Shown: one piece after another, positions 1 to 6,196 of the stretch
Numbering within the stretch: the stretch's first letter is position 1
Layout: every line of letters begins with the position of its first letter
NCBI GenBank assembly: GCA_041654215.1
Contig: JBAZDY010000043.1
Location: 1 to 12,486 of the forward strand
DNA: 12,486 bases
Reading direction: 5' to 3'
Source of the DNA: Undivivens sp041654215
GTDB taxonomy: Bacteria > Omnitrophota > Gorgyraeia > Gygaellales > Profunditerraquicolaceae
Notes under the pieces: model-generated
The model's input: the letters and a program-made list of their open reading frames with translations, nothing else
The model's database searches: none
What the model was told of the DNA's origin: nothing
Position numbers and translations under genes: made by a program

Positions 1-728
1 CGCCCGGTTATGCCCGCGTTATTGATGAAGAGGAAGCCTTTCAGCGCGGCGGCTGAAGAGGATATTTCTCCCCAGAATTCGCCGTCCATGGTACGGCTCA
101 GGAATTTGAATTTCTCCACGTCCAGGCTGTTGTTTTTATCCACTGCCCCCAGAAATTCGCAGGAAATTCCGCCGGCGCGCAGGTTCAGGAAAAAAGACCT
201 GCCTTTTATCGTGAAGGCAGAGTCGGCTTGGAGCTTCAAGGTCGAATTGTCGTCTTTTCTATAGAAAACCGAGCCTTCTTTCAGCGAAGCGTCCATATCC
301 CGCAGAGGAAGAGAAAGGATGAATTTTAGTATTTGCCGGTAATTCCCGGTTACCAGCCGGTAAAGGCTGTTGCCGTCAGCGCTCGGCCTGAAACAGCGCA
401 GGGATATCACCTCGAGTTTTCTTTCCAGAAGCATGGCCGGCAGGGAAAATACGATGTAAGTTTCGGGAACGGAGATTATCTTGCCGCGCGGTCCGCGGTC
501 CCCTTCGTAGAAACAGGTTTTTCTGAGTATAAGCAGGTTCGGAGGCAGGTAATATATCCCTCCCATGTCCAGCGGCAGGGGAGAAACGGCGTTTAGCTTG
601 GCGGAGATATTGTTTTTGTATGCGGCCAGGAACAGGTTGGGAATGACGAGCAGAACGGCAACGAGGCAAATCGTTATCGCGGCGAGCAGGCGCTTTTTAA
701 TAGAGGATCTTTTCCCGGAGTTTTCCAT
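1..728 (-). CDS. AsmA-like membrane-anchored envelope protein, 3' end cut by window edge
   Basis: I translated this frame by hand: it is open for 242 codons from an ATG at 728-726 and leaves the window without a stop. Residues 1-11 are polar and basic, 12-36 form one membrane helix (LLAAITICLVAVLLVIPNLF), and the rest should lie in the periplasm. What follows is beta-rich, with alternating hydrophobic residues. It includes a P-E-T-Y-x-x-x-SLP-x-x-L stretch (about 88-101) that recurs in the protein at 8634-9377 (PEFYVEYSLPDIL). An N-terminal anchor plus this beta pattern is typical of the AsmA/DUF748/TamB-like superfamily, whose members are implied in lipid transport or outer-membrane assembly. 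The start lies inside the 3' end of the preceding gene (32-base overlap), so translation is probably coupled. The frame is certain; the family name is inferred from architecture. The full length is unknown. Confidence 0.8.
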   Translation of the reverse strand, partial: MENSGKRSSIKKRLLAAITICLVAVLLVIPNLFLAAYKNNISAKLNAVSPLPLDMGGIYYLPPNLLILRKTCFYEGDRGPRGKIISVPETYIVFSLPAMLLERKLEVISLRCFRPSADGNSLYRLVTGNYRQILKFILSLPLRDMDASLKEGSVFYRKDDNSTLKLQADSAFTIKGRSFFLNLRAGGISCEFLGAVDKNNSLDVEKFKFLSRTMDGEFWGEISSSAAALKGFLFINNAGITG

Positions 729-1224
729 CTATGTAGAATTCCAGTCTGTCCACATAATGAATGAGTTTATATTTTATGCCCATCGGAGATTTTAATTTGT
801 GTTCTTTCGATTTCTTGAAGATAAGGATTACCCGTTCCCAGTTCAGTATTTCTTTTCTGAAATTCTCTGCCGCGCCGCTTTCTTCCGAGTCGCGCGCCAT
901 TTTATAGAGATAGAACAGGGCGAAAGGCTTCATTTTCGACTCCGGATACCGGGAAAGCAGTTCACTGAACGCCTTGAAGGCGCCGCCGCGGGCGCGGACC
1001 GAGAAATAGTATTCGCCTATCGCGAATAAAGCCTTTTCCCGGTATCTGGAGCCGGATTCGCGGGCCGCCACTTCCCGGAAATGCATAAAGGCGAATATCC
1101 GGTCGCCGGCCTTTGCCTCCGCCACTGCCTGCGAATATTCCTCGTTCATTGCCGACGCGGCGCCGGCCTTGAAGGTGAAGAGCGCCGCGAGGACAAACAG
1201 GAGAGGATATGCCGTTTTTTTCAT
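697..1224 (-). CDS. Exported helical-repeat (TPR-like) protein
   Basis: A 175-residue protein with a clear Sec signal peptide: MKK, a hydrophobic core (about 7-20), and a likely cut after GAASA (residue 25). Residues 27-130 are helical, with TPR-like pairs (A-x-x-G-x-x-x-x-A-F-x-x-F around 36-50; A-L-F-A-I-G-E-Y-Y around 65-73; A-F-x-x-L-L-x-x-Y-P around 84-94), resembling the YbgF/BamD class of periplasmic repeat proteins. The last 45 residues are basic and then beta-like (YKLIHYVDRLEFYIDGKL), unlike a TPR, and may be a small separate domain. It is first in a minus-strand pair with the AsmA-like gene, which suggests a shared envelope role. No Shine-Dalgarno is visible, and a sigma-70-like promoter ends six bases before the ATG, so the mRNA may be leaderless. 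Function is not recognised beyond this. Confidence 0.85.
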   Translation of the reverse strand: MKKTAYPLLFVLAALFTFKAGAASAMNEEYSQAVAEAKAGDRIFAFMHFREVAARESGSRYREKALFAIGEYYFSVRARGGAFKAFSELLSRYPESKMKPFALFYLYKMARDSEESGAAENFRKEILNWERVILIFKKSKEHKLKSPMGIKYKLIHYVDRLEFYIDGKLREKILY

Positions 1225-1230
1225 GTCGTT

Positions 1231-1259
1231 ATTCTACAGCTAAAGTATCGGCATTACAA
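1231..1259 (-). promoter_or_regulatory. Sigma-70-like promoter for the minus-strand pair
   Basis: Read on the minus strand: TTGTAA (1259-1254), a 17-base spacer, then TAGAAT (1236-1231). The hexamers match consensus at 4/6 and 5/6. Only six bases separate the -10 box from the ATG at 1224, placing the predicted transcription start at or next to the A of the start codon. This fits the lack of a ribosome binding site but is a prediction only. A weaker minus-strand alternative lies near 1300. Confidence 0.45.
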
Positions 1260-1331
1260 TATTTTTTGGGTTTCATTTTTGGGAATGAGGCGTGAGAATA
1301 TATAGTATCATTTTCCGGGCAAATTATTAAC

Positions 1332-1360
1332 TTGTGGGGCGGCGCCGAAAGTTTTATAAT
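1332..1360 (+). promoter_or_regulatory. Sigma-70 promoter for the small membrane protein and MscS-type channel
   Basis: TTGTGG at 1332-1337, a 17-base spacer, and a perfect TATAAT at 1355-1360. Predicted start near 1367, giving a leader of about 66 bases ending in a strong ribosome binding site (GGGAGG at 1419-1424). The 208-base gap between the divergent genes holds this promoter and the minus-strand one; I see no other gene in it. Confidence 0.6.
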
Positions 1361-1432
1361 AAAATTCTACTTCCGCGTTCGCCGGAAAACGCGGCAAGAT
1401 ATTAACCATCGCTTTACCGGGAGGGCACGCTT

Positions 1433-1660
1433 ATGACGGACGCTAATCTTAAATGGTATTTCAGGAGGTCGGCGCTGCTGCTGGTTTTTCTTTCTTTCGG
1501 GCCGCTGGTTTTGCCTTTGGTATGGCTGCACCCGCACTTCTCCCGTAAAACAAAAATAGTGTTGAGTCTGCTTGTTATCGTCTTGAGTTATTTCGCCGCC
1601 GTGATGACCATGCGTTTCGTCTCCGGCCTGCAGGACGAATTCCGGCAGATAACTCAGTAA
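1433..1660 (+). CDS. Small two-helix membrane protein, unknown function
   Basis: A 75-residue protein with two hydrophobic segments: about 12-31 (SALLLVFLSFGPLVLPLVWL) and about 41-62 (IVLSLLVIVLSYFAAVMTMR), joined by a short basic loop with H-P-H-F-S-R-K-T-K. An L-P-L-V-W then P then basic-K pattern between two helices recurs in small uncharacterised bacterial membrane proteins, but I cannot name a family. GGGAGG sits 8 bases before the ATG. The gene ends 30 bases before the MscS-type channel and shares its promoter, so it may be a channel partner; this is inference from position only. Confidence 0.8.
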   Translation: MTDANLKWYFRRSALLLVFLSFGPLVLPLVWLHPHFSRKTKIVLSLLVIVLSYFAAVMTMRFVSGLQDEFRQITQ

Positions 1661-1690
1661 GGCGTAATTTTTTATCAGGAGGAAAAGGTT

Positions 1691-2749
1691 ATGAATTTAC
1701 AGATCCAGGAATTTCTTTCCAGAGAGTTTCTCGGCAACAGCGTTTCGCGTTATTTGGCCACGGCCGCGATATTTGCCGCCGGGATATTGGTGCTGAGGCT
1801 GGTCATACAACGCGTCGTCCAAAGGGTCAAGAAGCTGGCGGAGCAGACCAGCACCACCATAGACGATTTTCTGGCGGAGGTCCTCGAGAGTGTCGCGCTG
1901 CCTCTGCTTTACTGTTTTCTGGCCTACGGCGCCCTGAAGAGCCTCGCGCTGCCCGTGCCGGCGGATAAAGCCCTGAATTACGCCGGGTTGGCGGCCGGCG
2001 TTTATTTCCTTGTGAAATTTCTTATCGCGCTGACGGCGTACGGGTTCACGGTTTACCTGCGCACGCGCGGCAGCGACTCCACGCTCAAAAAAAGCCTGCA
2101 GGGGATATTGACGGTGGTGAAGTTTGTCATATGGGGGGGCGCGGTAATTTTTTTACTCGATAACATGGGGTTCAAGGTCTCCGCTGTGCTCGCCGGACTC
2201 GGCATAGGCGGCGTTGCCGTTGCCCTGGCCGCCCAGGCGGTGCTTAAGGATCTTTTCAGCTATTTTTGTATCCTCTTCGACCGGCCGTTCGTCGTGGGTG
2301 ACTTCATCATCGTGGGGGATTATCTGGGCACTATAGAGCATATAGGGATAAAGACCACCCGCATACGCAGTTTAAGCGGGGAGATGCTGATCTTTTCCAA
2401 CTCCGATTTAACGGATTCCCGGGTGCGGAATTACAAATTGATGGAGAGACGGCGGGTTTTGTTTCAGTTGAAAGTGGTCTATCAAACTCCTCTGGAACGG
2501 GTCAAAGAGATTCCCGTTATGCTCGCAAAGATCATAAAAGGGGTGGAGGGGACCGTTTTCGACAGGGCGCATTTTCTTTCTTTCGGCGACTTCAGCCTGG
2601 ATTTCGAGGTGGTTTACTATGTCATAGGCGGGGATTATAACAAATACATGGACATTCAGCAGCAGATCAATTTCGCGGTGATGCGCGAGTTCGCGGAGAA
2701 AAAAATAGAATTCGCCTATCTCAGTCAGACCGTTTTTCTGCAAAAATAA
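1691..2749 (+). CDS. MscS-family mechanosensitive ion channel
   Basis: A 352-residue inner-membrane channel expected to open under membrane tension and release solutes during osmotic down-shock. There are four hydrophobic helices (about 20-40, 66-88, 97-121, 136-157), then the pore-lining helix (about 163-190), rich in Gly and Ala (GLGIGGVAVALAAQAVLKD), which is the family's hallmark. It runs into the beta domain (DRPFVVGDFIIVGDYLGTIE, about 197-216) with the usual T-x-I-R-x-x-x-G-E-x-x-x-x-x-N-S continuation (about 223-238). A soluble alpha/beta vestibule fills the C-terminus. It is longer than E. coli MscS (286 residues) because of extra N-terminal helices, as in many MscS-like proteins. 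A perfect AGGAGG sits 8 bases before the ATG. Family assignment is firm; gating and selectivity cannot be read from sequence. Confidence 0.95.
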   Translation: MNLQIQEFLSREFLGNSVSRYLATAAIFAAGILVLRLVIQRVVQRVKKLAEQTSTTIDDFLAEVLESVALPLLYCFLAYGALKSLALPVPADKALNYAGLAAGVYFLVKFLIALTAYGFTVYLRTRGSDSTLKKSLQGILTVVKFVIWGGAVIFLLDNMGFKVSAVLAGLGIGGVAVALAAQAVLKDLFSYFCILFDRPFVVGDFIIVGDYLGTIEHIGIKTTRIRSLSGEMLIFSNSDLTDSRVRNYKLMERRRVLFQLKVVYQTPLERVKEIPVMLAKIIKGVEGTVFDRAHFLSFGDFSLDFEVVYYVIGGDYNKYMDIQQQINFAVMREFAEKKIEFAYLSQTVFLQK

Positions 2750-2800
2750 GATCCGGGCTTCCGCGTCCCCTCTGTCTGTCCGGCGAACGGCCGATTTGCC

Positions 2801-2828
2801 TTGACAAAACTTCGGCAGGGTATATAAT
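2801..2828 (+). promoter_or_regulatory. Consensus sigma-70 promoter of the ArsR-type gene
   Basis: Perfect TTGACA (2801-2806) and perfect TATAAT (2823-2828), with a 16-base spacer. Predicted start near 2835, giving a leader of about 35 bases. ArsR-family repressors usually bind their own promoter, but I find no convincing long palindrome here; CGGCAG occurs directly repeated at 2813 and 2846, flanking the -10 box. Confidence 0.8.
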
Positions 2829-2869
2829 TTCGACGACGACAAAGACGGCAGACAAAAAGTGAGGCGGTC

Positions 2870-3196
2870 ATGGAGAATTCGGCTTACCAGATTCAGGCGG
2901 ATTTCGTGAAAGCTTTAGCGCATCCCGTGAGGCTCCAGATAATAGAGGCATTGCAAAAAGGGGAGCAGAACGTCGGGAGCATCGCGAAATCCTTGCATCT
3001 TTCCCAACCGGCGCTTTCGCGCCAGCTGACGGTGCTGAAGGATAACGGCATACTCGGATGCCGCCAGCAGGGGCTGTCGAGTTACTATAAAATAGAGGAT
3101 GATGATATCTTGAAGGTCCTGAAATCCCTGCGTTCTTTTCTATGCAAGAAATTGAAGAAGACCGAGGGCGTCCTGAAGAGTCTCGAGCGCGAATGA
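2870..3196 (+). CDS. ArsR/SmtB-type winged-helix transcriptional repressor
   Basis: A 108-residue DNA-binding protein with the full ArsR layout. Helix 1 with F-V-K-A-L-A-H-P-V-R-L-x-I-I (12-25) is the family signature; the helix-turn-helix is about 35-58 (VGSIAKSLHLSQPALSRQLTVLK); the wing is about 60-75 (GILGCRQQGLSSYYKI); a C-terminal dimerisation helix is basic. The metal-sensing ELCVCDL motif is absent: the matching place reads EQNVGSIAKSL. The only cysteines are C64 (wing) and C92 (last helix), so the effector is unknown and could be redox or another ligand. The ribosome binding site (GTGAGG) is 5 bases before the ATG. It stands alone under a strong promoter, and the downstream DUF502 run has its own. 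Likely autoregulated, by family analogy. Confidence 0.92.
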   Translation: MENSAYQIQADFVKALAHPVRLQIIEALQKGEQNVGSIAKSLHLSQPALSRQLTVLKDNGILGCRQQGLSSYYKIEDDDILKVLKSLRSFLCKKLKKTEGVLKSLERE

Positions 3197-3205
3197 GCGT
3201 GCCGT

Positions 3206-3250
3206 CCGCCGCTTTGGAACGGTATAATTACGATTGACATATCGCGGCGG
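3206..3250. repeat. GC-only inverted repeat around the DUF502 promoter
   Basis: CCGCCGC (3206-3212) and GCGGCGG (3244-3250) are perfect 7-base inverted copies separated by 31 bases. The right arm lies in the spacer between the -35 and -10 boxes and the left arm lies upstream of -35. This could be a split operator or a cruciform, but seven GC-only bases can also arise by chance in this composition. Confidence 0.4.
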
Positions 3251-3262
3251 CGGTCATAAAAT
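3234..3262 (+). promoter_or_regulatory. Sigma-70 promoter of the DUF502 envelope run
   Basis: Perfect TTGACA (3234-3239), 17-base spacer, TAAAAT (3257-3262, 5/6). Predicted start near 3269, so the leader is about 51 bases and AT-rich at first. Because the next genes overlap or nearly abut, this promoter probably serves everything to 6978. Confidence 0.7.
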
Positions 3263-3319
3263 CAAACATATAAATATTAGTCACGGCAAAGAAACCGGTC
3301 GTCGCGCCCTGTCCACACT

Positions 3320-3979
3320 ATGTCTAATTCCAAAAAGTATTTCATCGCCGGCCTGCTTATTATCCTGCCGCTTTTCATCACCTTCTATCTGCTGTTCTCC
3401 ATCTTCGTTTTCATAGACGGAGTCTGCGGCACGCTGATTAACGCCCTGCTGAGACGTTATTTCGGCTTTTCCGTGCCCGGACTTGGACTGATAATCGGCC
3501 TGCTGGTGATATTTTTGACCGGTTTTCTGGCTACGAATTTCCTGGGCAAGAGGCTGCTGCGCGTCTTCGAGCGCTGGCTGATGAGGTTCTCTTTTATCAG
3601 GCAGATATATTCACCGATAAAGCACATTATCCATTACGTGGCTTCCAGGGAGAAGCCGTCTTTCAACAAAGTCTTTTTGTTCGAATACCCTTCCAGGGAC
3701 ATCTGGACCCTGGGTTTTGTCACAAACGAACATTTCGAGAAAGGCAGCGCGTCTTCCGGTTCCGATCTCGTAGCCGTTTACGTTGCCAGCACCCCGAATC
3801 CGTTCACAGGTTTCGTGGTATTCGTGCCGCGTTCGAATCTGCGTCCATTGGATATTTCGGTGGAGGAAGGCATGCGCCTGATAGTTTCCGGAGGCATAAT
3901 GACCCCCGGCAAAAAGCGCGATGAACATCCTGAAACTGATCCGCGGGAAACGGGAGGGATATCCGCCGCGGCTGAATGA
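3320..3979 (+). CDS. DUF502 family inner-membrane protein
   Basis: A 219-residue membrane protein of the DUF502 family (unknown function, widespread in diderm bacteria and plants). There are two hydrophobic segments (about 7-31 and 54-76) with the usual Y-F-x-x-G-L-L-x-x-L-P start, an I-Y-S-P-I-K motif (96-101), and the conserved C-terminal core with T-P-N-P-x-T-G-F-x-x-F-V-P (158-170) and LDISVEEGMRLIVSGG (177-192). The last ~25 residues are charged and probably disordered. The start is fixed by alignment to the family pattern, although no Shine-Dalgarno precedes it. First gene of an envelope run; the next reading frame touches its stop (ATGA), though I place the next real start 41 bases later. 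Confidence 0.92.
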   Translation: MSNSKKYFIAGLLIILPLFITFYLLFSIFVFIDGVCGTLINALLRRYFGFSVPGLGLIIGLLVIFLTGFLATNFLGKRLLRVFERWLMRFSFIRQIYSPIKHIIHYVASREKPSFNKVFLFEYPSRDIWTLGFVTNEHFEKGSASSGSDLVAVYVASTPNPFTGFVVFVPRSNLRPLDISVEEGMRLIVSGGIMTPGKKRDEHPETDPRETGGISAAAE

Positions 3980-4020
3980 TCCCGGGAGCGGGCAGCCGTG
4001 TCTTCGCGAAGGAGTCCGGA

Positions 4021-4935
4021 ATGATCAGGCCGAAAGCCATATCCGGCCGCATCGGCGCCGTCGTATTTTTATGCGCCTGCTTTTGTCTGTCCGTTTGCCG
4101 TTCGCCGGCGGCCGCGCTGGACTGGAAAGCGCTTCATGAGCGGGCAAACACGCTTGATATCCCTGCCGCGGAACGGGCTTACGGCGCGTCCGTTTCTCCG
4201 GAAGACCGTTACGTGCTGGCGCTTGTCTATCTGGCCGGACATAAGGACGCCGAAGCCGGCGGCATATTCGACGAGTTTTTGGCGGGCAGTCCGGGCGCCG
4301 TCGAATTCCTCTGGGGCAAGGCCGAGGTTCTGCGCCGTGGACACCAGGCGGCCAAGAGCCGGCAGATGCTCGAGGAAATACTTAAGGCCGAACCCTATTT
4401 CGCCCCCGCTTATAACAGTCTGGCATATATCAGACATGCCTCGGCGGATTTTTCCGGTTCCGTGGCGCTGGCGCAGAAAGTGATCGCCATGGGCCGTGAT
4501 AATGTTGACCGCGCTAATTATGCCAGGGCGTATCTGATGGCGGCCGGAGGCAAGGGTATGATAGCTCACTATGGCGGGCCTTTGTCAAAGGTGCTCAACG
4601 GGACCGCGGTCTTTCCGCTTCTAAAAAAGGCCGAATCGCTCCAGCCGGATTGTCCGGAGGTATTATTCGGCCTCGGCAATTTTTATTTCCTTGCCCCGGT
4701 GGTTGCCGGGGGGAACAAGAAAAAAGCGCTTGATTATTTTGAAAGGGTCGTGCGCAGGGACCCCCTGTTCGCAGACGCTTACGTGCGTCTCGCGCAGACA
4801 TACCGGGCCCTGGGGGACAAGGGTAAATATGAAGAATACTTGTCCAGGGCGTTGAATATAGACCCTAACAATATCCTCGCCTCCGATGAGCGCAGCGGCA
4901 AATGCCGTTTTATCTGCATAAGCCCGGATCAATGA
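4021..4935 (+). CDS. Exported tetratricopeptide-repeat protein
   Basis: A 304-residue periplasmic protein. The signal peptide (AVVFLCACFCLSVC, about 13-26) probably ends at SPAAA (28-32); LSVC is a poor lipobox, so a soluble product is more likely. TPR-like units appear at about 63-95, 96-125 (GKAEVLRRGHQAAKSRQMLE), 126-158, 195-245 (FGLGNFYFLAPVVAGGNKKK, then ALDYFERVVRRDP) and 250-282. The G-G-x-x-K-A-L-x-Y-F element preceded by a long insertion occurs in some solute-binding TPR families such as TRAP-associated TatT, but I would not assign that. I chose the ATG at 4021 because AAGGAG lies 6 bases before it; an in-frame ATG at 3976 overlaps the previous stop but has no ribosome binding site and would bury the signal peptide behind 15 residues. 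The last ~20 residues contain two cysteines (C295, C299). Confidence 0.85.
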   Translation: MIRPKAISGRIGAVVFLCACFCLSVCRSPAAALDWKALHERANTLDIPAAERAYGASVSPEDRYVLALVYLAGHKDAEAGGIFDEFLAGSPGAVEFLWGKAEVLRRGHQAAKSRQMLEEILKAEPYFAPAYNSLAYIRHASADFSGSVALAQKVIAMGRDNVDRANYARAYLMAAGGKGMIAHYGGPLSKVLNGTAVFPLLKKAESLQPDCPEVLFGLGNFYFLAPVVAGGNKKKALDYFERVVRRDPLFADAYVRLAQTYRALGDKGKYEEYLSRALNIDPNNILASDERSGKCRFICISPDQ

Positions 4936-4973
4936 AGGAACGGTCAAAAAATGACTTTGAAAGGAGAAACCGG

Positions 4974-5471
4974 ATGAAATCAAGGTTTTTTTTAGCTCTA
5001 TCGGCGGCCGGTTTAATTATTTGCGGCTGTGTTTCCAATAAGACGCGGACCGCGGAAGGCGCTTTTATCGGAGGAGCTTTGGGGGCCGCGGCCGGAGGTA
5101 TCATCGGTCATCAGAGCGGGCACGGAACCGAAGGCGCGCTGATAGGGGCGGTTACCGGGGCCGCGGCCGGCGCGGCAACGGGGAGTATGGTGGAAAAACA
5201 GCAGGCCGAGCCTTCCGCAGATCAGCCCGTCCCGCAGGAACGGCAGGTTTCCCCCGGTCAGCCGGCGGCGGTCATGAACCCTTCCGCCAATCCCAATCAG
5301 ATCCCGGCCTCCCGGATCGTGGAGATGGCCAAACAGGGGGTGGATGAGAAAGTCATAATCGATAAGATACTGCTTAGCGGTTCGCGATACGCCCTCACGG
5401 ACGCAGAGATATCATCTCTGGAAGCGCAGGGTGTGAGCCGTCCGGTAATAGACACTATGCTCCGGGATTGA
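4974..5471 (+). CDS. Glycine-zipper outer-membrane-type lipoprotein
   Basis: A 165-residue lipoprotein. The signal peptide ends in the lipobox I-C-G-C with acylated C19. Residues 27-73 are a glycine zipper with spaced G-x-x-x-G repeats (GAFIGGALGAAAGGIIG, then GALIGAVTGAAAGAATG), which may pack into membranes or oligomers, as in the Gly-zipper/Rickettsia 17 kDa-type family. A Pro/Gln-rich linker (about 77-110) joins a C-terminal helical domain in which the motif G-V-x-x-x-V-I occurs twice (GVDEKVI about 122-128; GVSRPVI about 153-159). This duplicated element also occurs at the end of other bacterial envelope proteins. The start at 4974 is set by AAGGAG 7 bases upstream and by the signal peptide; a longer frame from 4902 would place it behind 24 extra residues. 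It lies between the TPR protein and the epimerase in the same run. Confidence 0.88.
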   Translation: MKSRFFLALSAAGLIICGCVSNKTRTAEGAFIGGALGAAAGGIIGHQSGHGTEGALIGAVTGAAAGAATGSMVEKQQAEPSADQPVPQERQVSPGQPAAVMNPSANPNQIPASRIVEMAKQGVDEKVIIDKILLSGSRYALTDAEISSLEAQGVSRPVIDTMLRD

Positions 5472-5479
5472 AGAGCGTT

Positions 5480-6196
5480 ATGGATAAAAAGGGGAGCCAA
5501 GGCGCCGGGAAGTCCCGGGCGGTAAGCGCGGAGACGGCGAGAAAGATGGATGAGTACGCGTCCGCCGTCATCGGCGTCCCTTCCTTGATATTGATGGAAA
5601 ACGCGGCCGTCTCCATAAGCGCGGAGGCGCTGGCCCTTCTTGACGGCAAAGATTCCGTCTGCGTATTCTGCGGCAAAGGAAATAACGGAGGGGACGGTTT
5701 TGCCGCTGCCAGACAGTTGTTGACTTGCGGAAAAGAGCCGGCGGTTTTCCTCGCCGCCGGGCCGGAAGAAATACGCGCAGATGCGCAGATAAATTTGGCG
5801 GCTTTGCTGAAGCTCGGCGGCTGTCCGGTGTCCTTTGCCGGCGCGAAAAAGAGCGGCTATATCCTCGACCGGGCCCGTTCCTGCGGGCTGGTGATAGACG
5901 CCCTGCTCGGGACAGGTATAAAGGGCAATGTGAGCGGGATTTACGCGGAAATGATCGATATAATAAATTCCTCCGGGGTGCCGGTTCTTTCCGTGGATAT
6001 TCCTTCCGGCTTGAACGCGGATGACGGATCTATAATGGGGAAATGCGTTGAGGCGGCGGTTACGGTAACGTTTCCCGCTCCAAAGCGGGGGATGTTTCTG
6101 AAAGACGGGCCGCGGGTCTGCGGAAAGATCGTCCCGCGCGGTCTGGGTGTGCCGCTGGATGTGTTGATGAAAGGTGCTAAGGGTTTGAAGCTATGA
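5480..6196 (+). CDS. nnrE: NAD(P)H-hydrate epimerase (stand-alone YjeF_N domain)
   Basis: Interconverts the R and S forms of damaged hydrated NAD(P)H so that the S-specific dehydratase can repair it; cytosolic. 238 residues, one Rossmann-like YjeF_N domain. Visible motifs: M-E-N-A-A (39-43), the signature C-G-K-G-N-N-G-G-D-G (64-73), V-I-D-A-L-L-G-T-G (138-146), D-I-P-S-G (173-177) and T-F-P-A-P-K-R-G (197-204). In many bacteria it is fused to the dehydratase NnrD; here the protein ends after the epimerase domain, and the dehydratase is not in the window. I place the start at the ATG, 8 bases after the lipoprotein stop. A TTG at 5468 overlapping that stop is possible and would add four residues. 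The next gene overlaps its stop by 4 bases, so the two are translationally linked. Confidence 0.93.
   Translation: MDKKGSQGAGKSRAVSAETARKMDEYASAVIGVPSLILMENAAVSISAEALALLDGKDSVCVFCGKGNNGGDGFAAARQLLTCGKEPAVFLAAGPEEIRADAQINLAALLKLGGCPVSFAGAKKSGYILDRARSCGLVIDALLGTGIKGNVSGIYAEMIDIINSSGVPVLSVDIPSGLNADDGSIMGKCVEAAVTVTFPAPKRGMFLKDGPRVCGKIVPRGLGVPLDVLMKGAKGLKL

Noticed and set aside
2781..2793. Terminator after the MscS-type gene
   Set aside because: CGGC/GCCG is only a 4 bp stem with a three-base T-run; too weak to call.
3976..4020. Upstream start for the TPR gene overlapping the DUF502 stop
   Set aside because: No ribosome binding site at a proper distance, and it would put 15 extra residues before the signal peptide; the ATG at 4021 has AAGGAG 6 bases upstream.
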